A stretch of 56,406 nucleotides of DNA from Chara braunii (GCA_003427395.1 BFEA01000454.1:1206214-1262619); one strand, 5' to 3'; positions 42,654-54,195 are shown, counted from the first letter of the stretch. Numbers and translations are program-made. Notes: generated from the sequence alone by a model not told the origin.

Positions 42654-44150
42654 CTAAACACGTTCTCGTCGCTCCCTGGCGCGAGCGCGTTCCGCGCGAA
42701 CGAATTGAGCCACCACTGGACGCAAAGCATCCCTGAATCGTTGGCCTGCAACTCGAGCTCCTCGAACTGTCAACTCCTCGGTCGGGGGTGGCACCGGGTC
42801 CACACCCTCCCACAGAACGTCCTCATCCTCTTCCGGACGCTCCTCCAGCTCTGGATCCATCTCCACACCGACGCGAATCAGCAAATTAGGGATCACACAC
42901 ACTGCATGGAATTGTAGCAACAACAGGCGTATGTTCGGCTTATGCGTTCGAAGGAACATGCGCCACATACATTTCAACCGCCCGAATGCACGTTCGACGC
43001 ACCCCCTCGCGGCCTTCTGCTGGCTGTCAAACAGATCGTGGTCCGTTCCTGGAACTTGCTGGCCCCCGTATGGCGTGACAAGCCAGGGTAGACTCGGATA
43101 GCCATTGTCACCTAGTAGATAGCCTCTCGTTGTAACACCGCCCGGGAGCACCAACGGATCCGCTCGGAATAGAGCGCGTGAGTCTGCGCGCCGGAACAAA
43201 GAAGAGTGATGCAGTACGCGTGAATCATGAACGGAACCAGGCCACCCGACGACCACGTCGTAAACCATGAGGTCGGAACCGGTGACAACTTGGGCGACAA
43301 CAGTGAATCTCTTATGCCGATCACAGTAAGGAGCCGCCATTCTCCCCGCCGGCTTGTCTATGTAGACGTGCGTGCAGTCGATCGCACCGTAACACCGGGG
43401 GAAGCCCTTTGCCTGGAACTTCTCCATTGCATCGACCAGTCGATGGCCGGTCGGGAAGGACACCTCGTCGGGATAAGCACGAACAATGGCAGCGGCGACA
43501 TCCTGGACGGCAACACGACCGGTCTCCCGTCCGAGCTTGAAGGAAGTCGCCGAGTGCTCAAACGACTCTCCACTAGCCCAACGGTACAGGGCGTAAGCAA
43601 CGAGCTGTTCAGGAGGTGTCGGTGCACGGTATCTTGTCCACAAACTGCAATGCAGATGAGGCCGCACGTTGGCAACAATGCCGCGGAACACATCCTCCCC
43701 CATCCGTATGTTGTCGTGGAAATAATCCGCGTGAGCATTGTCACCCCACGTCATGTATCTCCAAGCACCACCGGCCCTTGGCTTCACCCACCATCGCGGC
43801 GCTGCCCGCAGAAGCACCCCGACCGCCATGATGATGACCAATAGAAAGCCGGCTAAATTGCCAGTGCCGTGCACCCCGACAGGGCTGCCATAATCGGCCA
43901 AGTGCCTATAATGGCGTGCAGCGAACAATGCGCCACCACATACAAGCAACTGCGTAGTGGTGCATGTGCGCGGGGGAACGCGCGGCCATGGACCACCGAG
44001 GGCCACACCAGAAACAACGGGTCCACCAACCACCGTACGATTGGGCGATCGTGCAACGCGCGCTTCATGCCACACCATTTCCCACCCGGTACAGGCATGA
44101 GACCCCGCGCCGGTCCGCGCGGATCCACACCAGGGCGCAAGAAAACGCAT
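42654..44150 (-). CDS. PIF/Harbinger DDE transposase (HARBI1-like nuclease)
   Basis: 498 codons from ATG 44150 (cat at 44148-44150). The N-terminal ~105 residues look unconserved, and Met108 may be the true start. WWVKPR at ~120 and the helical region to ~245 are typical of HARBI1-like proteins. Catalytic triad by motif: D258 in YGAIDCTHV, D348 in YLLGDNGYPSL, E386 in GCVERAFGRLK; 37 residues separate the second D and the E. WPGSVHDSRVL lies at 303-313. The C-terminus after ~430 is acidic then basic. The frame is uninterrupted and all key residues are present, so the gene could be functional. It runs towards the Myb-like gene and the pair would excise and insert this element and MITEs with similar ends. 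A C-run at 44211-44231 lies in its leader. Confidence 0.92.
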   Translation of the reverse strand: MRFLAPWCGSARTGAGSHACTGWEMVWHEARVARSPNRTVVGGPVVSGVALGGPWPRVPPRTCTTTQLLVCGGALFAARHYRHLADYGSPVGVHGTGNLAGFLLVIIMAVGVLLRAAPRWWVKPRAGGAWRYMTWGDNAHADYFHDNIRMGEDVFRGIVANVRPHLHCSLWTRYRAPTPPEQLVAYALYRWASGESFEHSATSFKLGRETGRVAVQDVAAAIVRAYPDEVSFPTGHRLVDAMEKFQAKGFPRCYGAIDCTHVYIDKPAGRMAAPYCDRHKRFTVVAQVVTGSDLMVYDVVVGWPGSVHDSRVLHHSSLFRRADSRALFRADPLVLPGGVTTRGYLLGDNGYPSLPWLVTPYGGQQVPGTDHDLFDSQQKAARGCVERAFGRLKCMWRMFLRTHKPNIRLLLLQFHAVCVIPNLLIRVGVEMDPELEERPEEDEDVLWEGVDPVPPPTEELTVRGARVAGQRFRDALRPVVAQFVRAERARARERRERV

Positions 44151-44555
44151 TGCCGCTGCGTGATGTGCCCAATCGGACGTCGGGCGCCTGATTTTATTCC
44201 CAGAACGCTGCCCCCCCCCCCCCCCCCCCCCTCCCTCCCGGGGAACATACCGATCCTTCTGCGCGACCCCCGCCGGGCTTGGTCATCCTTGGTACCCGCG
44301 GAACCGGTGCCACGCCCGATTTTATGGAGCGCAGACATCGCTCCACTACACTCAAGAAAATGGCCCGCCCGCTCATTACTGGAAATATTTTTTTTCTTGA
44401 GTACGGCGGTCTCGAGTGAGTGGAGCGATCACACTCAATTCGCGCTACTCTAGACACTGACAACTCTATACCTACTCTAGAAAATGTTATTGAGTCTAGA
44501 GTAGTGGAGCGAAACCCATTCTTTCGCCTTTTGTGGCCTCGCCACACCACTCTTG

Positions 44556-44617
44556 GGGTCTCGCTGCACCACTCATGACTCGTGAAAAAAATCACGAGTG
44601 CGCATAGAGTTGTCAGA
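44556..44617. mobile_element. left end of another Harbinger-type element (N)
   Basis: GGGTCTCGCTGCACCACTC followed by CATAGAGTTGTCAG parallels the right terminus of the 8-kb Harbinger (GGGTTTCGCTCCACTACTC then TATAGAGTTGTCAG, read inward). Its body is interrupted by M1 (44618-52927) and M2 (52970-56095), continuing at 52931-52969 and 56099 on. No right end is visible before the window stops. A further degenerate GGCCTCGCCACACCACTC end precedes it at 44535. Confidence 0.65.
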
Positions 44618-44660
44618 GGGCCTCGCCACACCACTCTCGAATCTCGAAAATATTCGAGAG

Positions 44661-44675
44661 CTGTCAGGATTTTTT
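44661..44675. repeat. target-site duplication of LINE B2, left copy
   Basis: CTGTCAGGATTTTTT, repeated with one change (CTGTCTGGATTTTTT) at 52586-52600. Confidence 0.8.
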
Positions 44676-45191
44676 TTAATTTTTTTTTCCCGAGAAGATG
44701 TAACCGTTTATTGCCAATCAAAAATTATGTTGAGGTAGGGGACCTCACAATTCAACCCGGAGTGGACAAGAGAACACCTGCTGGAAACCGGGTCCAGCGT
44801 CCCTTGACTGCTCCTAGCCCTTTGTAAAGTACCCAGAAATGATCGTTAAAGCATTGTAAAAAGGTGGCTACAGAGAGCAGAATAAAATAAAACCTCTTGA
44901 AAATCCCCAAGCTCTCAGCCAAATTCTTGGATCTCCTATCAAGTTTGATATAGTCACTCAACTGATTTTCAGGCCTCTTTAGTAGGATAAAAATTATTTC
45001 TCCCATCTTGCCCATTTTATTCCTTGGTCTAACCAACGACCAACCCAACTCGGTCTTAAAACTTTGCTACCTGGATGTAACCACTTTGAAACTTCCAAAT
45101 GTCCCTCTGTCGAGACTGATGCCCAAATTTTGCCTTTTGCCCATGTTCGGTGGAATCTTGAAATACGTCCCCTCCTGCTCCTAGCAACCCT

Positions 45192-48100
45192 CTAGTCTGA
45201 GAGGATGGGCAGGCGGATGTGTTCCTTTACCAGGATTATTTGTTGCTGCAGAGGCATTTTTTCGTCCCTGAAGACTCTAGCATTTCGAGCTTTCCAAATT
45301 ATGCTCATAAGAGTTCCCCTGCAGACAAAGGCTACATATCCAACTCCTGTCATAAAGTTAGACTTTTGTGGTGCAATCACGTGTAGGATCCAATCATTCG
45401 TCCATTCCCATTCTGAGCCCACGATATTCTGCCAGTGACCTCTCCACCAGCGCCAAAGTTCCTCAGCTAATGGGCAATGGAGCCACAGGTGAGTGCTGGT
45501 TTCCCAACCCCAGTCACACCTCCGACAGTCAATATCCAAAGCCATCCCTTTTCCCTCCAACCACACCGCAAATGTTGTAGCCTGCATTGCCTGTAGCCAC
45601 ATTATACCAGCGTGCCTTTGTGAGGGTAGTCTCTTCAAGACCCTCCAAATGACCTTAAAATCAGGCTGCTGGTCCTGAGTACTTATCTGTTTATTAAACC
45701 TCTTTAACGCCATTTCACTTGGTTTCTTTTTCACTGTCTGTCTCTGGACGGCCACTCCAATCTTGGGCTTATATCTATACAACGGAATATTGCCTTTGTC
45801 AGAGGGGCCCTTCCAACCCAGTAGTAAAGGTTCAACTTTGTAATCCTTGGCTTCTTTTTTGAGTAGCACGAACTGATGTGACATTCCACTGCCCTGATCA
45901 AACACCTGACCTCCGATAGACCTACCGTTGTCTGCACTACCTCCTCCGACTCAGTTTCCAGTACTCTCTCCCCATTAAGCCCTGTTCTTGTTGACCAGAT
46001 CTTAACCTTCATCCCTCCTCCCAGCTCCAGTCCGACGACCCTCATCACTCGCTGAGGATTTGTATCTGTTGGATGTAGAAGCCACGTTCCCGCCCCGTGC
46101 TCTGTAGAGTCATTCAGCAGACCCTTCCAGTATGAAGGGATCGCCTGCTTAATAGAAGAGAAGTTAAAATCCACATTTCGCAATCTAGGCAATCTTACCC
46201 TAAGTTCTGCTGAGGATAACCACTCATCCAAATCAGCATCCCATATATCTTTAATTTGCATAATGCCCTTTTTAACCCAACCCTTCCCAAAATCTCCCTC
46301 TGACAGCTGGAAAGGGACCCCATTCGTTTGTAAGATCCTAGGATTCTCAAAAAGATATTGATTTAGTACTTCTATACGGGTCTCCGGTTGTCTGAGATTG
46401 ACTGGCCGCACATGCTTCCAAGCTGCCAAGATCGCCACCCACACTTTAGATTTTGGCTTCTTGATTACATATGCCCTGAGCATTAGCACCCTCCATACAT
46501 CTGACTCAGAAATAAGAGATCATTCGTTCCCAAGGATATACTCAGCAAATTTTACCCAGACCTTACCTTCTCCATCAAAGACTGTCAAGTTCACCCATTT
46601 GTTTAGTAGAGCAACATTTTGTTGAAGCGGATCTAAAATACCCAGGTCGCCCTCTTCTCTGGGCTGAGCCACTGCCTCCCAAACAATCTTGGATAGAAAA
46701 TTCTGCGATTCCGAGGCGTCAGGTTTCCATAAATACCTTGCCGCCTGAGCTTTGATCTTCCTGTAAGCCTCCTCCCCCAAAAGATGAACTGTAGGCGGGA
46801 ACCACAATGAAAAGGATGCTGCGGATAGCACCAAAGCCCTCCCAAACAGGGAAAGTTTGTGAGATCTAATCCATCCTGCTATCCTCGCTATTACCTTTTC
46901 CACCAGGATGTTGTCTTGAGTTGCTGCACAGTCTGACAAAGAAATTTGTACTCCCAAAAAGCGGTCAGACGACTCTGTGGGGATTTGTCGTAGTCCCCAA
47001 TTTACACGTATCACAAACTTGGAAGGGAGGAAAAACACTGATTTATCCCAGTTAATGGAAGCCTCCGACAACGCACAATATTTATCCAAAACATCCCTTG
47101 TCTCAGTCATTGATTTTAGAGAGTTTTCACAAGCCAAGGTAAGGTCGTCGGCTAGGGTACCCCCTTTCCAATGTAGCGAGGGGAAAACTTGCAGGCCCTG
47201 TATCCTCACATTATATCTTATATTATCTAGCAGTACTTCCAGCTGTAGGACAAAAAGAAGTGGTGCCAGAGGGCAACCTTGGCGTAGGAAACGGGTTAGG
47301 AGGAAGTCCTCAGATAATTTCTCATTAACCATTACCGCTGAGGATACTTGGGAATACATTAACGTGACAGATCTGATAAAGGCTGGACCAAACCCCATTT
47401 TTTTTAAAGTTGTAAGTACAAAGGTCCAGCCCACTTTGTCATATGCCTTTTCAATATCAAGCATCAAAACTGCCACATTCCTTTCTTCCTTGCCTATCAC
47501 TTCCAGTGCTTGCATAGTAGTCAGAATATTATCAAAGATAGACCGACCTTTTACGAAAGTTCCTTGCTCCCCCCCGACTAGCCCTGGAAGAATCTCAGCC
47601 AGGCGAATTGCCTGGGCTTTAGCCAAGATTTTATACACCACGTTTAAAACTGATATGGGTCGATAATTTCTTACTTTCGCTTTGTCCCCTTTTTTGTATA
47701 ATAGTGAGATCACTCCTTTGGCAAACCCCTTCGGAAAGAAGCCTGTTTGGAGGACTCTATTATAAAGTTGGCATAGAAAGGGGGCAAAGGCGCCCCAACA
47801 TTGTTGGAACAGCTCCACCGGGAGGCCGTCTATGCCTGGGCATTTGCCCTTAGCCATATGAAGCACTGCTTCTTTTAATTCTAACTCAGTAAATGACATG
47901 TCCATAGTCTGTACCTGTTAGAAAGTTAGTCTTACTTTTGTCCGATCCCAAAAGTCCGATGTTTCCGCAAGGTTTGTGTCTAATGTGTCAAAAGGTCACC
48001 TCGTTGTTACTATATCTTTGAAGTATTCCACAGCATATGAACACATTGATGCTGTGTCCGTTGCTTTAGGTGCTGTTAATGAAAAAGGGTGGGAAAAACC

Positions 48101-49300
48101 CACCAGGAGGGGTTTCGTTTGTCTAAGCAAAAGAGATCTATAGGTCAACTTAGACATCTTGTCATAGCCGACCACTCCCCTAAGCTTTAACCATTCCAAC
48201 CATTCCGCCTGCCTTCTCGAATCGAGGCTTCCAATTGGAGGAGAAGTTCCTTTATTTTTTCTCCCCAATAGTAGTCCTCAAAAGAATCCTTTCCCATTTT
48301 GGCTTCCGCCTCTCTTATCTGGTCTTGCACCATTTTTTTCATTTTATTTTCGGTTAGATGCCTTCATTCTTGAAAACACCATGAGGGCGGCTCTTATTAT
48401 CCCTAGGCCCACCACTGCCCAATTATCTTTATTCCCCAGGAAGAGGTCTTTGGCTTTCATCCAAGATTCCATTTGATAATTTATCCAATTTGTTATGCCC
48501 ACGTCCTGTAGATTATTCACGTTTAATCTAAACGGGGGTCTATGTTTTTCAATAAAATCGCTTGTGAAGACGTCCATTAGGACTGGGTAGAGGTCAGAGC
48601 ATGATGTGGATACTTTCCAATCTGACCATATGCATCTGTCCCATAGGGCCCCTCTGGCCAAGATAAAATCTAACCTTTTCCTTGGTTGAGAGGAGGGAGG
48701 TCTCGGCCTTGGACCATACCAAGTGAACCCAGGGTCCATAGGGTTCAATTCCCTAAACACATCCATCAAACTTTGAGACTCTTTGAATGAGGGGAGAATT
48801 ATTGAATCATTTCTAAGTGGGGAGTTTACTAGGGAATCGAGACCACGATTGAAAATTGTGTTTCAGTCACCCATCACGATCAGATCTTCTGTATCTGGAA
48901 TAATTGCAGGGCGGAAAGCGAAAAATTTCATTCTCTCATGGTATCCCACTGGGGCATATAAAGACATAATGCCCCAGTCCTCCGAACCCAATGCCAACTT
49001 AACCCATACCCATCTTCCTCCCGGATCCACACAGGAATCAACAACTGTACAGTCCAAATCCTTATTAATTAAAATGGGTGTGCCCCCTCGAGTTTCGTTA
49101 GCAGGGGCCCAATATTGAGGCCCATCCCACCACTCGGCCAATTCTGAGATTTTATCTAGATTTAATTTTGTTTCCTGAAGACCCATTATGTGGACTGCCT
49201 TAGAGTGCATCCAACTCTTCAGACGAGTATCTCTAAATGAGGTGTCCCCTAATACTCTGATGTTCCATGAGGCAATCCGAATTTTACTGGGCAGGACCAT
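45192..49300 (-). pseudogene. LINE B2 ORF2: endonuclease-reverse transcriptase
   Basis: About 1370 codons from ATG 49300 (MVLPSKIRIASWN, matching MVLPPKLRLASWN of B1) to 45192. Endonuclease: SWNIR, LQETKLN, VMGD; reverse transcriptase in an unbroken stretch 47905-46520: GKCPGIDGLPVELF, NYRPISVLNVVYK, LMLDIEKAYDKVGW, RQGCPLAPLLFV and TLADDLT; zf-RVT motif CRRCDWGWETSTHLWLHC near 45520; and a tail ending RLPILSD. Stops at about 48863, 48344, 47996 and 46520, plus a frameshift near 45890. One frame serves from 49300 to about 45890. No RNase H domain is visible. Confidence 0.9.
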
Positions 49301-49331
49301 TGTCAAGTCTTGCGCCTTCCGTTGATTGGAT

Positions 49332-52069
49332 TCAACTTTCACCTTCACTTTCCATCAAAGTTGCAGACGAGAAGGTATCAAGATTAACCTGCATATCATA
49401 TAATATACCGCATAATCTTTCACCACTCAATCGTTCAATCAGGTCCGCATGCTTGATCCAATCAGCAAGCTCTTTTCCTGTCAAATCCTCAGTGAGCTTG
49501 ATTTTGGACACAGTCTCCACCCTGTTAAGGGTGAAGTCCAGCAGGGGGACCAGTGTACTCTTAATGCACTCCATTTTTCGTAAGAGACACTAACCTTTTT
49601 TATGGCCATACAGAAAATGTGCAACAGTATTGAATCTCCCGTTGGGAGAATAGACAGGTATCTATGAGTGAGCATTCCTTCAACCAGCTGCACTTATCCT
49701 GTTCCGTTCAGAACTCTCTTTTTGGCTTGTTTACATACCTCCGCTGCCATTGGCTGACAAGAAACCGGAACATTTGGCAACTCAAGTTCCTCTTTGTCCG
49801 TTAATTTGGTCAACAGCTTCACCCCCTGTGGGGATGGAGATAAAATCAGGGGGACCAAGATTTCCTTGATTGGTTCTTTGAGCTTACTCTTCTTTTCCTG
49901 CCTCAGAAGAGTCTTCATTGGGGCTGCCAAAGAGAGGGCCTAATAGATCAATTGTTCAGCCTGTGTCCTCTTCCTTTTGGCTGCCTCTTTGTGTATTTGG
50001 TCTGTTGGTTCTTCCGTGGGGTCGGTGAAGCATGTAATTTTGGCCTTTGAGACACCGATTTTAGCTTTCTTTGTAGGAGGGCCCATACTGGCCTGATCCT
50101 CTTTGGTATAGAGGGGGATACACTGCTTTTTGTGCTTCGCAGAAGGCTTTGAGGAGGTTTTCACAGCACCTGTCTGATCGGTACAGAGAGGATGTTTTTC
50201 TCCTTCCACCTTTTTGGAGGAGGAATCGATCAACTCTCTGTTCATCGAGTTATCTTCCAGGGCACCCTGTGTCGATACGAAGGGATTTCTCGCTGTTTTT
50301 TCAAAGGTCGAAAAGGTTTCCCATTCGACGGGCACTTCCAAAGGTCTCTGTCTTTCAATTAATCCCTCATCCGAATAGGGAAACCTTGCCCTTATCACCA
50401 GTGAGTCACTCTTCTTCTCCCCTCCAAAGCAATTTTTACTACTAATCGTCCCTTCCCCATTTTTCTCCTGATTTACGTTTCCCGATATTAATTATTTTTT
50501 CCTCTCCTGCTGAAAGTCCTCAGTTCCCTTGTTCAGCAACCCCATATCGCCCTTCTCTATTTCTCCCTTCTCCCCTTTCTCACTCTTTTCCTCTGTACTT
50601 TCGTCCGATTTCCTGAAGCCTGGTTGTTCCTCTTCATTCTTCTTATTCCCTTCTTCCCCCAGTCCACTAACTTCCCACTGCATATCCGCACCAGATCCTT
50701 GGGAGGGTTCCTCTGCTTTTTCTCATTCCTCCCCTTCCTTTGTAGCTTTAGTGACCTTTGAAGACCTTGGGACTGCTTCCTGATTCAGGTCAGAGGCCAA
50801 GGCCGCTGCCTCTTCTTCCGTGGACTTTCCCACCTTCTCTTCCAATCGATCCCTCACGGCTTTATCCACTTCACCGTTTTTCTCCTTTTCAGTCTTTCCA
50901 CTTTCCTTTTCCCCGGATCCGGTTTTGAGTTCCCATTTTTTCTTCAACGGTCCCGTTGTTTTCCTCTGTTTCCCTTTCCTCTTACCTTTTGCCTTCAAGG
51001 CTTTTCCCTTGCTTTCTTTTTGAGAGGGCTTTCCCCCTCCCCCATCTTCCCTACCTTCAACCTTCTCCTTATTTACTTTTTCCTTAGTGCCTATCTCCTT
51101 TGAAAATTGCCCTGGTACCTCCATTTCTTTTCCCTTGGCTTCTGTCGTCGTTTTCTCCTTCGAGCCAGGGGTCGGAGTTTTCCCGTTTTGTTGGTCTTTC
51201 ATCTTGGGCTTAAAAGGGCAGGATTCGTTCGAGGACCAATGGTAGAAGCGCCGACAGTTTTCACACCACGGCGTTTCAGAGCAAACAACCTCAATTTCTA
51301 CCATTCCATCCTTTCCCAAATCTATAACCAATAATTCCTGAAATCACGTCTTGGCAGAACGAATTAAATCAAATCTAATATCCTGAAGTTCAGGATACCC
51401 CCTCACTTTGAACGGGGGGTAGGACTGCATGATTTCACCAAAGGCATCGACAATTACTCCTTCCAACAAGGTCATAATCGTCGCTGGAATCTGCAAGCAT
51501 CTGACCCAAAAATAGGGTAGTCTCATTGCATCTCTCCAGTCCATGAGTTGCTGCTCTGACATCCAAGGCCCAAATCTGAGCGTGTATTTCCTTTTGTCTA
51601 ATTCCACATTCGACTGTGCTTTTGTTCTCATCCACGTCGCAATTTCCGAAGACGCCGCCACATAGGTCACCAGGTTTTTTGCTTTGTTGTGGAACATTTC
51701 CCTTACTGGTGGAGTATTAATAGATTTTGCAGCTGCTCATCCGTCTTCGTAGATACGGACAAGTTTTCTTTTAACTCCTACCGGAAGAGAAGTGGAATCA
51801 TCCCCAAAGAAAACAGATATTGCGTGATCTTTCAGCCATTGGACTTGGACTCTGTAGAGACCACTGTTCACTTTGACTTTGATGAAATTTTCCCCTCTCT
51901 CCACTGTATTCGGAGCCGACTTCTTTGGCAAAATTCCTTCCGAGTAAAACTTACTAAGAGTGTCTCGGATTCGAATAGTATCTTCCTTCGTCAGTGGAGT
52001 GGAAAACGGAGGAGAAGGGTAATGAGGAGGAACAGAGGAAGATGAAGTCGAAGACCCTGCTTCCCTCAT
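49332..52069 (-). pseudogene. LINE B2 ORF1: RNA-binding gag-like protein
   Basis: About 913 codons from ATG 52069 (MREAGSSTSSSS), chosen because it aligns with the B1 start; the upstream open stretch with a hydrophobic segment is leader. DUF4283-like domain (VQWLKDHAISVFFGD, RFGPWMSEQQL, YFWVRCLQIPA), then a zinc knuckle with a two-residue insertion (CENCRRFYHWSSNESC, H-x6-C instead of H-x4-C), a Lys/Glu-rich linker, RNPFVST, and the C-terminal block (WIKHADLIERLSGE). Stops at about 51737 (TGG to TGA), 51344, 50723, 50492, 49940 and 49694, and a frameshift near 49573. ORF1 ends 32 bases before the ORF2 ATG here. Confidence 0.85.
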
Positions 52070-52585
52070 CTTAACTACCCTAAGCTCCGTAACCACTATA
52101 AATAGTAGAAAGAGAGAAGTTAAAATTATGCGCATAAAGAGACTTCCACAACCGTGCATAAATAGTATCCCTCCCTTCCAGTTTTGTGATTGAGAAATTA
52201 CCATCGTTCGGCTGTAGTCCATAACACTTCTTCTTCCGGGCTAAAACACGCCAGTTCTTCAGATCACCTGTCCTCAGTTCAACAAAGACGCTGCATCCAG
52301 GTAAATTTTAGCTGCTCACGGTGCGTTTTCCCTGGACGTCACCCCGGATAACGTCCTCCCACTTCCAGTCCAATCCCGACGTAAGCATTCTTCGCTATGA
52401 AAACCTCGGGACTACCGAGGAAGACAAACCACCACCCTAACCCTAATGCTTCGGAGCACGGGTGCAGGCCCGTGCCACTACGGCACAGGCCGGTCCCTTC
52501 CCTCGACTCCCCACTCCGTTGCTAACGCACCCCCTTCCGAAACTCTCCCCCACAGCTGTACCATCCGATTTTATGAGATGAATTC
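52070..52585 (-). promoter_or_regulatory. LINE B2 5' leader
   Basis: Non-coding. Contains a CCCTAACCCTAA stretch (52436-52447) and the near-palindrome CACGGGTGCAGGCCCGTG (about 52457). I see no obvious match to the B1 leader, so family B leaders may be exchanged or rapidly evolving. Confidence 0.5.
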
Positions 52586-53172
52586 CTGTCTGGATTTTTT
52601 GAGAGGCCGGTTTTCGAGAGAAAATGGCCCTTCGCCACATAGCACATTAGACCGGCCTCTCGAAATGGTCGAACTCGAGTGTGGACAGGCGGTATCACTA
52701 GAAAACCGCCTGACAACTCTCGAAATGGATGTCGAACTCGAGCGTGGACGGGCGGTATCACGAAAACTCCAAGGCTGCAGGCTGGGCGAAAACATCTTTT
52801 CGAGAAGGCACTCGAAAATGCCTTTCTGACAGCTCTCGAACACTTTCGAGTTTTTTTTTCGAGAGGTGCTGTGTGGCGGTGCCCGACTCACGAATTTTCG
52901 AGATTCGAGAGTGGTGTGACGAGGCCCAGAGTCCCGAAACGGCCTAGAGTTCGGTCGTCGCTGCACTTAGGGCCTCGCCACACCACTCTCGAACCTCGAA
53001 AATATTCGAGGGCTGTCAGGATTTGGACCCCACGCTAGCTCATAGATCTCGCAGTGTGACGGGCGGTGGGCGCCGGCGCTGCGCTACCGAGGGAGCAGCG
53101 CCGACGCCAAGCAAGCTATGGAGGAACGTGCGCGGTGAGCGGGTGACGTGGTAGTGTACCGATGCGTGTGCC

Positions 53173-53304
53173 AGGTGGAGCGCTGCTAGCGGGCAGTGCG
53201 CTGCCAGGTGGAGTGCCGCTAGCGGGCAGTGCGCTGGCAGGTGGAATGCTGCTAGTGGGTGGTGCGCTGCCGGGTGGAGCAGCGCTAGGGCGCGGCTGAA
53301 GAAA
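53173..53304. repeat. 33-bp minisatellite, about 4 copies
   Basis: AGGTGGAGCGCTGCTAGCGG starts units at 53173, 53206, 53239 and 53272, with small changes. Confidence 0.9.
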
Positions 53305-53639
53305 ATGAGGGAGGTGACATCACAGAGACACTGACGTTGAGCGCTGCTACTCTACAACGGGGATGGTGGCGTCTCTAGTTGACAGAGAGGAGGGAGAGGC
53401 GATGGTCTTCTGTTGTGTTTCATGCGGATCTCCTGGCGTTAGAGGCTGGCGCAGGTAGAGAAAGGGGGTTTGTGCATCTGCTTCGTGCCGCAAACCTTCA
53501 GGCGTTGGAAACCTCAGTGTGACTGAGGATACTTTGCTTCATGGGGTGGGACGTTCTCTTCGATTCTCGCCAGCTTTCAGTTTCAGTGTCCTGGTGGATT
53601 TGTCGTCGGCCTTCACTCGTAGTGCGTGCCAACGGCGGT

Positions 53640-53777
53640 AATCTTCGTCATCATCATCATCGACATTTTTCATAATGTGGGGATAATGACGATAATCATC
53701 ATCAACAGCAGCAGTAGCAGCATTACTGACATCACCATCATCATTATGAGCATCTTCATTGGTGAGTCATCATCATC

Positions 53778-53813
<36 letters not shown>

Positions 53814-53971
53814 GTCATCATCATCATCATCATATCATCATATCATCATCACCATCATCATCATCATCATCATCATAATCATCTTCATCATCATCAGCAG
53901 CATTACTGACATATCATCATCATCATCATTATGAGCATCTTCATTGGTACGTCATCATCATCTTCATCATC

Positions 53972-54006
<35 letters not shown>

Positions 54007-54195
54007 TATCATCATCATCATCATCATCTTCATCATCATCATCAGCATTACTGACATCATCGTCATCATCATCATTATTATGAGCATCATCATTGGTGTG
54101 TCTTCATCATCATCATCAGCATCATCATCATCATCGTCATCATTATCGACATCACCAACATCATTATCATCATCATTATGATGATGATTAGTATC
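53640..54195. repeat. (ATC)n / (CAT)n microsatellite complex
   Basis: Imperfect ATC tracts, with a larger period visible: TTATGAGCATCTTCATTGG recurs at about 53744 and 53930 and in altered form near 54080. Further ATC tracts are at 54565-54612, 55063-55097 and 55559-55620. Confidence 0.92.

Larger units (their letters stand above)
36550..44517. mobile_element. complete PIF/Harbinger DNA transposon
   Basis: Left terminus GGGTCTCGCTCCACTACTC and the right terminus (44517 read inward, GGGTTTCGCTCCACTACTC) agree at 31 of the first 32 bases, and a second TCTAGAGT block follows in both. ATT flanks both ends (36547-36549, 44518-44520), the 3-bp duplication expected of PIF/Harbinger. Inside are two convergent genes, a Myb/trihelix protein (+) and a DDE nuclease (-), the two-protein layout known for this superfamily. 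At 7968 bp it is long for the group, partly because of a nested 392-bp MITE and a 552-base gap whose size may be nominal. Confidence 0.93.
44676..52585 (-). mobile_element. LINE family B copy B2, full length
   Basis: About 7.9 kb in minus orientation between 15-bp repeats differing at one base, inside MITE M1. T-run to 44688, 3' UTR with AATAAA (minus strand, about 44711) and a decayed 3' RNA motif (44732-44760), ORF2, ORF1, and a 5' leader (52070-52585). Its ORF products are the closest relatives of LINE B1 in the window. Stops and frameshifts make it inactive. Confidence 0.9.
44618..52927. mobile_element. MITE M1 (about 385 bp), split by LINE B2, TSD AGA
   Basis: Left half 44618-44675 starts GGGCCTCGCCACACCACTC. 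The right half 52601-52927 ends with its inverted copy (GGGCCTCGTCACACCACTC read inward). Both ends are flanked by AGA (44615-44617, 52928-52930). Joined across LINE B2, the halves match M2. The right half contains an inner inverted repeat (GAGAGGCCGG with CCGGCCTCTC) and repeated CTCGAA phrases. It encodes nothing. Confidence 0.85.

Noticed and set aside
43227-43844. 205-residue frame opposite the transposase
   Set aside because: Antisense shadow of the conserved transposase frame; no recognisable motif.
14995-52069. Retroviral gag/pol reading of the LINE proteins
   Set aside because: Apurinic-type endonuclease, poly(A) tails, 5' truncations and variable target duplications identify non-LTR retrotransposons; no LTRs, protease or integrase.
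52069-52222. N-terminal extension with a hydrophobic segment on LINE B2 ORF1
   Set aside because: The homologous LINE B1 ORF1 starts at the position of Met 52069, so the extension is an open leader.
52436-52447. Interstitial telomere repeat
   Set aside because: Only two CCCTAA units inside a LINE leader; too short to claim.
53626-53934. Ser/Ile-rich 102-residue frame
   Set aside because: ATC microsatellite artefact.
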